A stretch of 64,000 nucleotides of DNA from JAHOYW01 sp963664605. GTDB lineage: Bacteria > Verrucomicrobiota > Lentisphaeria > Victivallales > Victivallaceae. The notes beneath the pieces are model-generated. The model did no database searches, was not told the DNA's origin, and was given only the letters and a program-made list of their open reading frames with translations. The position numbers were made by a program, and so were the translations under genes. The stretch spans positions 868,001 to 932,000 of the forward strand of contig OY761536.1 in NCBI GenBank assembly GCA_963664605.1, written 5' to 3'. Below are positions 43,727-52,954 of this stretch, piece after piece (the stretch's first letter is position 1; the number at the start of each line of letters is the position of its first letter).

Positions 43727-44917
43727 ATGGCAGACAACAAAGTACCAGTCGTCAAGTCCGTTGGATTGACTAAGATATTCCGGGACTTCTGGAACCGCCC
43801 GAAGGCGAGAGCGGTCAACGATATTGATTTTGAGATCAATGAAGGTGAAGTGCTTGGTTTGCTCGGGCCGAATGGTTCCGGTAAATCCACAACCGTAAAA
43901 ATGATTCTCGGCCTGCTTTACCCGACTGCCGGGGCGCTTTCTATTTTTGGACGTTCGCCCAAAGCCGTCGAAATAAAAAAGAATATCGGTTATCTTCCCG
44001 AAGAGTCATACCTTTATAAGCACCTGACCGCAATGGAAACTTTGGATTTCTTCGGTTCTTTGTTTAATTTATCCAAGACAGAGCGCCGGCAGCGTAGCGA
44101 GCAGTTGCTTGATATGGTTGGTTTGAGCCATGTCCGCCGTCGTCCCGTAGGTGAATTTTCAAAAGGTATGGCACGTCGTATAGGCCTGGCACAGGCAATG
44201 ATAAATGACCCTGACCTTCTGATCCTTGATGAACCTACATCAGGGCTTGACCCGATTGGCTGCAAGGAAGTCAAAGATTTGATCCTGTTGTTGAAAAAAC
44301 GCGGCAAAACAGTCTTGATTACCAGTCATCTGTTAAGTGATGTTGAAGACATCTGTGACCGTGCCATCATTCTATATGGTGGAAAGATACGGGCGGAAGG
44401 CTCTTTGAATTCACTTCTCCTTGATACTGATGCCAGCCGCATTACAATGCCGTTGCTGAAACCTGAAGTAACTGAAAAAGTTATTAAAATCCTCCGCGAA
44501 AATCTGAAAGGAGAGGATTTTACTATAGATCATCCGCGCCGCACCCTGGAAGACTTTTTCCTCAGCGTTATTGATCAGGCAAAAGCTGACAGCGTGGAAA
44601 CTTCCGGCGTGACCAGCGGCGGCCAAATCGCTACTTTCCTGAATGCGGAAGATGAAAAGTCTTCTGCCGTGCTTCAGGAATTACTTGGCGGTGAAGAGAA
44701 GGAAGTTCCTTCAGAAACTGAAATAGAAATGAAAAAAGCCGAAGAAGCTAAAAAAGTAGAAGAAGAGAAAGTCGAAGCTGAAAACCTTAAGATTCAGGAA
44801 TTGACTGCTGAAAATACCGCTGAACCGGAAGTTAAAGCTGAAGAACCCGCTAAGGAAACTAAAACGGATATTTCAGAAGCCGATGAAAAACTGAAAGACC
44901 TTCTCGGCGGTAAATAA
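43727..44917 (+). CDS. ABC transporter ATP-binding protein with acidic tail
   Basis: A 396-residue ABC ATPase: Walker A GPNGSGKST (about 47-55), a variant signature FSKGMARRIGLAQA, Walker B LLILDEPTSGLDP. This is the arrangement of ABC-2 (NosF/GldA-like) exporters. After residue 290 it has a long Glu/Lys/Ala-rich tail (for example KKAEEAKKVEEEKVEAE) that ends with ADEKLKDLLGGK and is absent from standard ATPases. The permease gene starts 14 bases on, so they form one transporter. Confidence 0.9.
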   Translation: MADNKVPVVKSVGLTKIFRDFWNRPKARAVNDIDFEINEGEVLGLLGPNGSGKSTTVKMILGLLYPTAGALSIFGRSPKAVEIKKNIGYLPEESYLYKHLTAMETLDFFGSLFNLSKTERRQRSEQLLDMVGLSHVRRRPVGEFSKGMARRIGLAQAMINDPDLLILDEPTSGLDPIGCKEVKDLILLLKKRGKTVLITSHLLSDVEDICDRAIILYGGKIRAEGSLNSLLLDTDASRITMPLLKPEVTEKVIKILRENLKGEDFTIDHPRRTLEDFFLSVIDQAKADSVETSGVTSGGQIATFLNAEDEKSSAVLQELLGGEEKEVPSETEIEMKKAEEAKKVEEEKVEAENLKIQELTAENTAEPEVKAEEPAKETKTDISEADEKLKDLLGGK

Positions 44918-44931
44918 AACAGGACTATACG

Positions 44932-46335
44932 ATGAAAGCTTTTTGGGCAATAATCAAAATTACATTTAAAAGCGCGATACGCTCCCATATTTTTCAGTTA
45001 CTGTTGTTCGTATTGGCTTTGTGTGTGGTTTTTATCCCTACGACTATCAGCGGGGACGGGACCGCACATGGATTTATTCAAATATCATTGAAATATTCTA
45101 TGTCGGCGGTCGCCTTTGTCTTGTCGCTTTCCTCTATATGGCTTGCTTGCCAGCTGCTTAGCCGGGATATTGAAAATTATGAACTGCATATGGTTGTCAG
45201 TAAACCGGTTTCACGGATTACGATCTGGCTGGCAAAATGGACCGGAATCTGCATCATTCACCTGATTCTGCTTTTTATTGCGGCGGCAGTGGTATATTTT
45301 TCTGTTATCTGGCAGTACAATAACCGCGATTTTAATAAGTTTGAAAAAGAACGTATTGATAACGAAGTTTTGGTCGGGAGACGTGTTTTTATGCCGGAGC
45401 TGCCGGATATTGACGCGGAAGCCAAACGGCTGCTTGCCAAGCGTAAAGCAAGGTCGGAAGAACTTGGCTTAGATTTTGATGCCAAAAAGGAATTCAGGGA
45501 ATGTAAAATAAAAGCTACTGCTGCTTTTTCAGAAATATTATCAGGAAGACTGCGAGTGTGGAAGTATAAAAACCTGCCGGTCGATGAAAAACGCCCTTTG
45601 TATTTGAGTTACCGCTTTTATATAAATAAAGTCGATAGTTCCAAACAACGCTTATCTCATGGGCTCTGGGGATACGGCCAACCGAAATTCATTGAAGAAA
45701 AAAGTGAAGACGGCAAACCGGCGAAGAAAAAATTTCTTGGTTTTGACTATCTCCGGGAAATGCAGCCGAGGCAGTTTATGTCTGGAGTTTTCAATGAAAT
45801 AACTCTACCGCCGGGTCTCATTTCTCCTGATGGGGAAGTTCAGGTTATTTTTATGAATACGGATATACAAAAAGCTCCTTTCTTTACTCAAAAAGCTGAT
45901 GGGCCAAAACTTTTATTAAAAGTATCCACTTTCTGGGAAAATTATTTCCGGGCGGTTTCCGTACTCAGCCTGCAGTTAATAATTCTCGCCGGACTGGGAT
46001 GTGCCGCGGCGGCGGTATTGTCAATGCCGACCGCTGTATTTGTCGTAATATCTTATTTGATGTTCGGCAGTATTGCCACTTATATGGTGGATACGACCTA
46101 TTTCGGCGGAGCCGGTGATGTTATCGCTTACTGGGTCGGCAAAATCCTGTTGCTTGCCGTTATTCCGATGCAGAAATTTGAAGTTACTAATTATGTTGCC
46201 AACGGGGAATTAATAGAGCTGACTTTGATGGGTAAATTGTTTTTACAGTATTTTGTACTCAGGGCTTTACCTTTTTTCGTATTGGGCATGTGGTTATACA
46301 AACGTCGTGAACTGGGACTGGTTATCAGGAAGTAG
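44932..46335 (+). CDS. ABC-2 type permease (NosY-like)
   Basis: A 467-residue membrane protein with about six membrane helices: one near 20-38, two near 60-80 and 104-128, then a long soluble loop (about 135-335), and three or more helices near 345-460. The segment LLSRDIENYELHMVVSKPVSRITIWLAKW is typical of NosY/ABC-2 permeases (within residues 77-104). The large external or periplasmic insert between helices is unusual and may bind the substrate. The preceding gene is its ATPase. Substrate unknown. Confidence 0.85.
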   Translation: MKAFWAIIKITFKSAIRSHIFQLLLFVLALCVVFIPTTISGDGTAHGFIQISLKYSMSAVAFVLSLSSIWLACQLLSRDIENYELHMVVSKPVSRITIWLAKWTGICIIHLILLFIAAAVVYFSVIWQYNNRDFNKFEKERIDNEVLVGRRVFMPELPDIDAEAKRLLAKRKARSEELGLDFDAKKEFRECKIKATAAFSEILSGRLRVWKYKNLPVDEKRPLYLSYRFYINKVDSSKQRLSHGLWGYGQPKFIEEKSEDGKPAKKKFLGFDYLREMQPRQFMSGVFNEITLPPGLISPDGEVQVIFMNTDIQKAPFFTQKADGPKLLLKVSTFWENYFRAVSVLSLQLIILAGLGCAAAAVLSMPTAVFVVISYLMFGSIATYMVDTTYFGGAGDVIAYWVGKILLLAVIPMQKFEVTNYVANGELIELTLMGKLFLQYFVLRALPFFVLGMWLYKRRELGLVIRK

Positions 46336-46338
46336 ATT

Positions 46339-47964
46339 ATGATAAAATTTAAAAAACTCGCAATATTTACTATCACATTTCTAGTGTCAGTTGTGCTGCT
46401 TGTCGGGATTCATTACACTCAGAAACAGCTTGATGAAAGTATTGAGGTAAATCATTTGCGTTTTACCGGTCAGATCAAGAATGCTCCTCCGCTGGTTGTT
46501 TTTACAACTGTAGCTCTTGGGAGTTTTCGCGGCCTTCTTGCTGACTTCCTCTGGCTGCGTGCCGCGAGCCTTCAGGATAAAGGCAATTATTTTGAAATGG
46601 TTCAGCTTGCCGACTGGATTCAGAAACTCCAGCCCCGTTTTGCGGGCGCCGCCGCATATCTGGCTTGGAACATGGCTTACAATATTTCGGTGACCTGTTC
46701 CAACCGGGAAGACCGCTGGCGCTGGGTCAACGAAGGGATAAAGTTGCTTCGTACAAGTTTAAAATACAATCCTGAGGACGCTAATCTTTATAAAGAGCTT
46801 GGTTGGATATTCCAGCATAAAATAGGTAATATCCTGGATGATGCTCATGAACTTTACAAGAACCGCCTTGCAATCGGCATGATGCGGGTTATGGGGCAGG
46901 ATCCGGATTGGGAAAAACTCGCAAAAGTCCCGGAGGATTATGATGCTTTCCTGAAGAAGTACCCTGAAAATAAAGATAATCCTTTTTGGAAAGCGCTAAA
47001 GGATTCCGGCATTGAGACTTATGATAAGCTTTATGAAGAATTCAAGGAAAACTCAGCTTTACCGAAAAAATTTCTCACAGCCTTGAATAATAATGAAATT
47101 GCAACCGAATTGGATGATTATTTCCGTGTTCAATGGCTTTATGATAAATACAAGCTCAAGGCAAGCGTTATCAATGAAATCAACAAGGATTATGGCGATT
47201 TGGATTGGCGCCTGCCTGAAGCTCAAGCTATCTACTGGGCAACTATGGGCTTGAAGATGACTCCTTCGCACAAAGATATAAGCTGTGAACGAATGATTAC
47301 CCAGGCGTTGTTTGCCGCATTCAAATCCGGTCGGCTTATGATGCTTGATACAAAAAATTATGACACAGTAGTTTGTATGCCGAATTTAAACGTTGTTGAC
47401 GCGGTTCTCAGGGTTTATGATGAAGCATATATAAATAACGATAAGCAATCCAGTTTCCGTTCCGCTAAACTGAACTTCATGAAAGATGCGATTGTGCTTC
47501 TCTACAGTTACGGGCGTTTTTCAAAATCGAGAGAATATTACGCGAAGCTTCGTAAAGAGGAACCTGGAAAATACCGCAGAAGCTTTATGTCGTTCCTCCG
47601 GAAAGAGTGGGCCGAGGATATGAAGGATGCCGCCGTTAAACAGGCAACCAGTATTATTGGCGGTTTGATCTACAGCAGTCTGGGTTTTATGGTTAACGGC
47701 GATATGGAAAAGGCAGTTGAACATGAAAATCTGGCAAAATATCTCTATAAATCTTATCAGAAAGCCAATGCTGGCGTAAAACAGCGTATCGGTCTGGCTC
47801 CGTTCAAGACCATCAAAGCCGGAATGATAAAAAACGCATTGCAGAGTTTCCCGCCGTTGATGGCACAGATCCTTCGTAATAAAATTAAAGAAACCAAAGA
47901 AGTAAAAGATATTAAAGCAAAAGAAAAAACCATACCACGCGGCATACCTGGATTATCCTACTGA
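46339..47964 (+). CDS. Membrane-anchored helical protein of unknown function
   Basis: A 541-residue protein with one N-terminal hydrophobic helix (about 7-24) and a long, mostly helical remainder with TPR-like stretches (NPEDANLYKELGWIFQHKIG near 145-165). Ala-rich YFEMVQLADWIQKLQPRFAG and a GSFRGLLADFLWLRAASLQDKG segment precede them (within about 55-95). It begins three bases after the permease gene, so it is likely to work with that transporter. I know no named family; homologues in related bacteria may exist but I cannot check. Confidence 0.75.
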   Translation: MIKFKKLAIFTITFLVSVVLLVGIHYTQKQLDESIEVNHLRFTGQIKNAPPLVVFTTVALGSFRGLLADFLWLRAASLQDKGNYFEMVQLADWIQKLQPRFAGAAAYLAWNMAYNISVTCSNREDRWRWVNEGIKLLRTSLKYNPEDANLYKELGWIFQHKIGNILDDAHELYKNRLAIGMMRVMGQDPDWEKLAKVPEDYDAFLKKYPENKDNPFWKALKDSGIETYDKLYEEFKENSALPKKFLTALNNNEIATELDDYFRVQWLYDKYKLKASVINEINKDYGDLDWRLPEAQAIYWATMGLKMTPSHKDISCERMITQALFAAFKSGRLMMLDTKNYDTVVCMPNLNVVDAVLRVYDEAYINNDKQSSFRSAKLNFMKDAIVLLYSYGRFSKSREYYAKLRKEEPGKYRRSFMSFLRKEWAEDMKDAAVKQATSIIGGLIYSSLGFMVNGDMEKAVEHENLAKYLYKSYQKANAGVKQRIGLAPFKTIKAGMIKNALQSFPPLMAQILRNKIKETKEVKDIKAKEKTIPRGIPGLSY

Positions 47965-48002
47965 TATCCAGTAAGCGCTGCTTAATAAATGGAGAACAAA
48001 AG

Positions 48003-48857
48003 ATGTCATTATTTGCAAAATCAAAATACTCTACAATAAAAATAAATGCCTCAACTTCGCAGAAGCGGGAGATCCCTGAGGGATTATGGATAAAATGCCG
48101 CAAATGTATGCGGACCCTTTACAAAAAGGCACTTGAGCAGAATAACAATATATGTCCGCATTGTAATTTCCATTCTCCTCTGACCGCGACGCAGCGTATT
48201 GAATTGCTCACGGATGCTAAGAGCTTTAAGGAAATAGATAAGCACCTGGAGTCGGTCGATCCTTTGAAATTTGTTGATTCCCAGAAATATACTGACCGCT
48301 TGAAAAAGAATATCGCGAAAACCGGCATTAAAGAAGGGATTGTTTGCGGAACTGCTACTCTTGATGGACAAAAGTTTGCTTTGGGGGTTATGGATTTCCG
48401 CTTCCTCGGAGCTTCAATGGGTTCCGCTGTCGGAGAGAAAATCACCCGCTTGCTTGAAAAAGCCCTGGAATTAAAAATACCGGCTGTTTTGGTCACCGCC
48501 AGCGGCGGAGCCCGGATGCAGGAAGGTATATTAAGCCTGATGCAGATGCCCAAAACCTGTGCGACTCTTGAACGCATGGAAGAAGCCGGACTTCCTTATA
48601 TTGTTATTCTCACCCATCCTACTTACGGCGGCGTGACTGCCAGTTTTGCGGTGCTGGGTGATTTGATTTTAGCTGAACCCGGCGCAATGATCGGATTTGC
48701 TGGCCCGAGGGTTATTCAGGAAACCACCAACGCGATTCTGCCCAATGGCTTTCAGACCTCGGAATTCCTGCTTGAAAAGGGGCTGATCGACAGGGTGATT
48801 GATCGCAAAAATTTGCGGAATGAATTATCGCTTTGCCTTGACTATCTTACTAAATAG
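48003..48857 (+). CDS. accD: Acetyl-CoA carboxylase carboxyltransferase subunit beta
   Basis: Beta subunit of the carboxyltransferase that makes malonyl-CoA for fatty acid synthesis, with AccA. The N-terminal zinc ribbon has Cys32, Cys35, Cys51 and Cys54. The crotonase-like core includes GVMDFRFLGASMGSAVGEK, TASGGARMQEG and GGVTASFAVLGD, with EPGAMIGFAGPRVI. At 284 residues it is complete. It lies 38 bases after the preceding operon and may be its last gene or have its own promoter. accA is not in the window. Confidence 0.95.
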   Translation: MSLFAKSKYSTIKINASTSQKREIPEGLWIKCRKCMRTLYKKALEQNNNICPHCNFHSPLTATQRIELLTDAKSFKEIDKHLESVDPLKFVDSQKYTDRLKKNIAKTGIKEGIVCGTATLDGQKFALGVMDFRFLGASMGSAVGEKITRLLEKALELKIPAVLVTASGGARMQEGILSLMQMPKTCATLERMEEAGLPYIVILTHPTYGGVTASFAVLGDLILAEPGAMIGFAGPRVIQETTNAILPNGFQTSEFLLEKGLIDRVIDRKNLRNELSLCLDYLTK

Positions 48858-48888
48858 TGTATAGTCATAACTCTGATAGTTAATTTCT

Positions 48889-49001
48889 GCGTCATCGGAC
48901 CGGATCCTATGCACTGGTCTCCTGCTAACCGAGTCAGATGGGGAACCAAGCAGCTCCATGCAATGAGCCAGGTGCTGTAGGTTAATCTGTTTCGATGGCG
49001 C
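48889..49001 (+). ncRNA. ffs: Signal recognition particle RNA, small bacterial (4.5S) type
   Basis: Terminal GCGUCAUCG (48889-48897) pairs with CGAUGGCGC (48993-49001), nine base pairs with one G-U, followed by a T-rich tract. The apical domain is diagnostic: GAGU-CAGA-UGG-GGAA-CCA-AGCA-GCUC, with a GGAA tetraloop and the symmetric CAGA/AGCA internal loop that binds Ffh, and GUGCUGUAGG on the 3' side as in E. coli 4.5S RNA. The usual loop reads CAGG; here the fourth base is A. At 113 bases there is no Alu domain. It lies between accD and rph, close to dnaX, a common neighbourhood. Confidence 0.9.
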
Positions 49002-49033
49002 TTTTTATTTTATAAACCATACAGGACATTTTA

Positions 49034-49831
49034 ATGAAACGAGTTGACGGACGAAAATTTGACGAATTACGTAAAATAAAATTCACGAAAAATTATTTGG
49101 CCCATCCGATGGCTTCAACTCTGATTGAAGTCGGCGGTACAAAAGTCGTTTGTGCGGTCAGTATGGAAAACCGTGTTCCGGCTTGGATGCGCCAGCAGAA
49201 TGTCCCCGGCGGATGGTTGACATGTGAATACGGTATGCTTCCGGCATCAACTCACAGCCGTATGCGCCGCGAAGCTTCCGGCGGGAAACAGGGCGGCAGA
49301 ACCGTTGAGATCCAACGCTTGATCGGGCGCAGTCTGCGCGGTATTGTCGATTTGAAGAAAGTCGGGCAGAACACTATTAATATTGACTGTGATGTCATTG
49401 ATGCCGACGGCGGTACGCGCTGCGCGGGTATTACCGGAGCGGCAACAGCATTGCATCTGGCAATGAAAAAAGCTGAATTCAAGAAAAATCCAGTTATAGA
49501 ATTGATCGCTGCCGTAAGTGTTGGAATTGTTAAGGGACAGCCCGTTCTTGATCTCTGCTATGAAGAAGACTGTGGCGCTGAGGTCGATATGAATGTGGTT
49601 ATGACAGAGTCCGGTAAATTTGTTGAGATACAGGGAACCGCCGAAGAACAGCCGTTTTCCCGTGAACAATTCAATGAGATGATGAATCTCGCGGAAAAAG
49701 GCCTGAAAGAGATTTTTGAGATGCAGCGCCGTGTAATCAATGGAGATAATAAACCTGCACGCCCAAAACGTATAAGCCCTGGCAAGGGAATTGGTTCTAT
49801 GGGTGATGTTCTCGGCGACATTAAACTTTAA
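49034..49831 (+). CDS. rph: Ribonuclease PH
   Basis: Phosphorolytic 3' exonuclease that trims tRNA precursors. It starts MKRVDGRKFDELRKIKF, with CEYGMLPASTHSRMRREASGGKQGGRTVEIQRLIGRSLRG (within 65-105) and IDCDVIDADGGTRCAGITGA. The ATG follows CAGGA. Length is normal at 265 residues, with a basic C-terminal KPARPKRISPGKG tail. dnaX starts 12 bases on. Confidence 0.97.
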   Translation: MKRVDGRKFDELRKIKFTKNYLAHPMASTLIEVGGTKVVCAVSMENRVPAWMRQQNVPGGWLTCEYGMLPASTHSRMRREASGGKQGGRTVEIQRLIGRSLRGIVDLKKVGQNTINIDCDVIDADGGTRCAGITGAATALHLAMKKAEFKKNPVIELIAAVSVGIVKGQPVLDLCYEEDCGAEVDMNVVMTESGKFVEIQGTAEEQPFSREQFNEMMNLAEKGLKEIFEMQRRVINGDNKPARPKRISPGKGIGSMGDVLGDIKL

Positions 49832-49843
49832 GTTGGAGCGGAT

Positions 49844-51784
49844 ATGAATGAATATCAGGTAATTGCCAGAAAATGGAGGCCTCAGCGTTTCAGTGATGTG
49901 GTCGGGCAGGAGCATATTATCAAGACCTTGAGAAATGCTATACGCCAGCAGCGCACGGCACACGCATATTTATTCGTTGGTCCACGTGGAATCGGGAAAA
50001 CCACAACTGCGCGTATTTTTGCCAAGGCTTTGAACTGTGAGGCTCCAGAAGACGGCGAACCGTGCTGCAAGTGCCAGTCCTGTGTGAGTATCGCGGATGA
50101 AAACAATATTGATGTTATTGAAATAGATGCCGCCAGTCAGAATTCCGTCGAAAATATTCGTGATCTGCGTGATGAAGTGCTGCATATGCCGATACATTGC
50201 CGATACAAGATATACATTATCGATGAGGTTCACATGTTGAGCAAAAGTGCATGGAACGCATTGCTCAAAACTGTTGAAGAGCCACCGGCTCATGTTAAAT
50301 TTATTTTCGCGACTACCGAAGTTCATATGGTTTTGCCGACAATCATTTCACGCTGTCAGCGTTTTGACCTGAAACCGATTTCTAGCAGCCTGATTTCCAA
50401 AAGGCTTGCTGAAATAGCCGCTGCCGAAAACGTGACTATCTCCCCGGAAGCGATAAGCACTATTGCCCGCGCCGCTGACGGCGGAATGCGGGACGCGCAG
50501 TCATTGCTTGACCAGATGATTGCTTTTTTCAGTGGAGTTAATAAAGAAATCACTGAAGAACAGGTTTTGTCACTATTCGGCTTGACCGGTTCCAACGATT
50601 TGATAAAAATAATAAGCGCGATGTTTAGTAATGACCGTGGCGGAGTCGTCGCGGCTATTCATGCTCTTGCGGTGAAAGGTAAGAACTTGGAAACTCTTTT
50701 TAATGATATCCTTAATTACCTCCGCGGCATACAGCTTTGTCATCTCTTAAGCAACCCTGAGGCTATTCTCGAAAGTGATCCGGAAAGCATTAAACGTTTT
50801 CGTGAGCTTGGCGCAAATGTTAATACAGATGTTATCCAGATTTTGCTGGAAAATCTTTCTTCCGTGGGAAGGATTCTCCATGATGCCATAAATAAACAAG
50901 TATTCCTTGAAACTATTATTCTTAAAGCAATGCGGGTTGCTCATTCCGTAAAAATAGCGGATTTGATTGCACGATTGAATTATCTGCGAAAAGCCGGCGA
51001 TCTGGAATTTCTGGACAAGATTCCGGCAGAAGTACCGGTTCCGGCAAAGACTACTGTTGAACCAATTGAAGTGCCGCAAGTGGAATCTGAAAAGAAAGTT
51101 GTTGAACCTTTAGTTCCGGAACCTGAACCAAAACTGGAACCTGAAACGAAAGCAGTCGAATCTCCTGTTGCGGAGTCAGAAGCAAAGCCTGAACCTGTTT
51201 CTGAACCCGAACCGGATCATACCCAGGAGCCTGTTCCACCGGAGCCTGAATTGAAATTTGACCCCGCGGTCGAACCGGAGCCAGCTAAAGATGAATTTAC
51301 GCCGAATGCCTTGTGGCAGCAAATTGTCAAAAGCGTAAAATCAGACAGTTCTGTTGACCCTACAGTTATACATTACATGAATGAAGGAACGCCGCAGAGC
51401 TTCGAAAATTCGATGTTGACAATTGTTTTTTACGAGGAATTTGAACCGGAACATTATAGTGCTGTAAAGAAGATCCTGCCGTCAATCCATAAAGCGATGC
51501 AGGCAATTACTGGTGACTGGGCGGCAACGGTTGATTTGATTCATAAGGAAGGCGTAAGGGCTATCCATAAGAAAGTTGAAGAAATTCCGGAACCTGAACT
51601 GGAAGAACTCGCTCTTGAGCCGGAGCAGGAGCAAAAAGAAGATAAAGCGGCTGTTGAAAAGGTTGAAGATCAGGTTAGTAGCATTTTAGGCGACAAAGAA
51701 GTCTTTGAAGAAGTCAAGAAGAAAGAAATAGTCAATGCCACTTTAGATTTATTTGGCGGTAGTATTGTAGATATTCACGGTTAA
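49844..51784 (+). CDS. dnaX: DNA polymerase III subunits gamma/tau
   Basis: Clamp-loader ATPase of the replicative polymerase. Residues 1-370 hold the AAA core: Walker A GPRGIGKTT (46-54), zinc cysteines Cys65 and the CCKCQSC cluster (74-80), DEVHMLSKSAW (127-137) and ISRCQRF. Residues about 390-485 form a Pro/Glu-rich linker of repeated PEPEPK-type units, followed by a helical C-terminal domain (about 490-580) and an acidic end. I saw no A-AAA-AAG slippery site before the linker, so a frameshifted gamma form is not apparent. Next to ffs, ybaB and recR. Confidence 0.95.
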   Translation: MNEYQVIARKWRPQRFSDVVGQEHIIKTLRNAIRQQRTAHAYLFVGPRGIGKTTTARIFAKALNCEAPEDGEPCCKCQSCVSIADENNIDVIEIDAASQNSVENIRDLRDEVLHMPIHCRYKIYIIDEVHMLSKSAWNALLKTVEEPPAHVKFIFATTEVHMVLPTIISRCQRFDLKPISSSLISKRLAEIAAAENVTISPEAISTIARAADGGMRDAQSLLDQMIAFFSGVNKEITEEQVLSLFGLTGSNDLIKIISAMFSNDRGGVVAAIHALAVKGKNLETLFNDILNYLRGIQLCHLLSNPEAILESDPESIKRFRELGANVNTDVIQILLENLSSVGRILHDAINKQVFLETIILKAMRVAHSVKIADLIARLNYLRKAGDLEFLDKIPAEVPVPAKTTVEPIEVPQVESEKKVVEPLVPEPEPKLEPETKAVESPVAESEAKPEPVSEPEPDHTQEPVPPEPELKFDPAVEPEPAKDEFTPNALWQQIVKSVKSDSSVDPTVIHYMNEGTPQSFENSMLTIVFYEEFEPEHYSAVKKILPSIHKAMQAITGDWAATVDLIHKEGVRAIHKKVEEIPEPELEELALEPEQEQKEDKAAVEKVEDQVSSILGDKEVFEEVKKKEIVNATLDLFGGSIVDIHG

Positions 51785-51819
51785 GAACCATCACACATAA
51801 AAATTAATAAGGAAAAAAT

Positions 51820-52137
51820 ATGTTTGGAAATTTAGGTGAAATGGCCGGCCTTATGAAGAAGGCGAAGGACATGAAAGAAAATATTGCCAAGATGAAAGAG
51901 GATATTGCGTCCAGCGAGTTCTATGGAACCTGTCCCGGCGATAAAGTTTCTGTTGTCATCAGCGGTGATTTCCAGGTGCGTCAAATCAAGATTGCGCCGG
52001 AAGCCTCCGGGGATACTGAAGCCCTCGAAGACCTGGTGAAAACTGCCGTCAACAGCGCTGTGTCATCAGCCCAGACCAATATTCAGGAAAAAATGAAAGA
52101 AGTTACCGGCGGACTGAATATCCCCGGGTTATTCTAG
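51820..52137 (+). CDS. ybaB: YbaB/EbfC nucleoid-associated protein
   Basis: Small DNA-binding protein of 105 residues found between dnaX and recR in many bacteria. It starts MFGNLGEMAGLMKKAKDMKENIAKM with a coiled helix, then the VSVVISGDFQVRQIKI strand pair, and a C-terminal helix. Position and sequence agree. Its ribosome binding site is AAGGAA. Confidence 0.92.
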   Translation: MFGNLGEMAGLMKKAKDMKENIAKMKEDIASSEFYGTCPGDKVSVVISGDFQVRQIKIAPEASGDTEALEDLVKTAVNSAVSSAQTNIQEKMKEVTGGLNIPGLF

Positions 52138-52187
52138 AAAATAAAACGCACGGCTAGGGACAGCCGTGGCTACATTAGAGATGCTGT

Positions 52188-52796
52188 ATGGCTGAATTCA
52201 AATATCCGGAAGCTCTTGAGGAAATAATAAATCATTTGAAACGTTTGCCGGGAATAGGCAGACGTACGGCTGAACGCCTTGCCCTTGCTATGCTGAAATG
52301 GAAAGGCGAGAAAATCATAGCATTCGGTGAAGCTCTCGAAAAACTTCCTTTGGCGGTGACTTTCTGTCCTGATTGCGGTGGTCTTGCTGAGAACGATGAG
52401 AAATGCTTGATTTGTCAGTCTAAAGAGCGCGATACTAAGCTCCTGTGTGTCGTTGAAGATTTTAGTCAGATAATGTCTATAGAAAACAGCAGTTTTTTTA
52501 AAGGTCTTTATCATGTTCTTGGCGGTAAACTCAGTCCCCTTGAAAAACGTTCCGCCGGGGACCTGAATATCAACTCTCTCTTCGAACGCGTTGCTCAACA
52601 CGGGGTGGAGGAAATAATCCTGGCTTTAAGCCCCGATGTTGAAGGACAGGCTACTGCAATGTACATTGCTAATCTGCTTAAAGACAAAGATATAAAAATC
52701 ACCCGTTTAGCGCAGGGGCTCCCTGCAGGAGCGGACATATCTTTCGCCGATGCCGCCACAATTGGCGCTGCCCTTTCAGGAAGAAGAAATATCTGA
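52188..52796 (+). CDS. recR: Recombination protein RecR
   Basis: Partner of RecF and RecO that loads RecA at gaps. The helix-hairpin-helix is LPGIGRRTAERLA, the zinc finger is CPDCGGLAENDEKCLIC, and the Toprim-like region reads CVVEDFSQIMSIE with HVLGGKLSPLEK and TRLAQGLPAGADISFADA. The 202 residues are standard. It is the last gene of the ffs-rph-dnaX-ybaB-recR run, closed by a terminator. Confidence 0.96.
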   Translation: MAEFKYPEALEEIINHLKRLPGIGRRTAERLALAMLKWKGEKIIAFGEALEKLPLAVTFCPDCGGLAENDEKCLICQSKERDTKLLCVVEDFSQIMSIENSSFFKGLYHVLGGKLSPLEKRSAGDLNINSLFERVAQHGVEEIILALSPDVEGQATAMYIANLLKDKDIKITRLAQGLPAGADISFADAATIGAALSGRRNI

Positions 52797-52803
52797 AAAA
52801 AAT

Positions 52804-52836
52804 AAAAAAGGCGGAGGTGTTGCATCCGCCTTTTTT
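52804..52836 (+). terminator. Intrinsic terminator after recR
   Basis: AAAAAAGGCGGA (52804-52815) and TCCGCCTTTTTT (52825-52836) are perfectly complementary around a nine-base loop and the hairpin is followed by more T-rich sequence. The A-rich 5' arm means it could also work on the other strand, but no minus-strand gene ends here. Confidence 0.9.
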
Positions 52837-52954
52837 CCTTTTTGTGTTTTTTCCTCAAAATAAGCCCGAAATGCAGTCTTTTTTGCTTGCAAAAAAGCAT
52901 ATATGCAGTAGTGTTAATAAAACAATTTAACTTAGCTTACAGGAGACAGTTTTA

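Noticed and set aside
50990..51700. Programmed frameshift in dnaX
   Set aside because: No A-AAA-AAG-type slippery heptamer with a following hairpin was seen near the domain boundary.
52890..52900. GCATATATGC palindrome before gyrB
   Set aside because: Ten-base AT-rich palindromes arise often by chance; no spaced promoter supports an operator.
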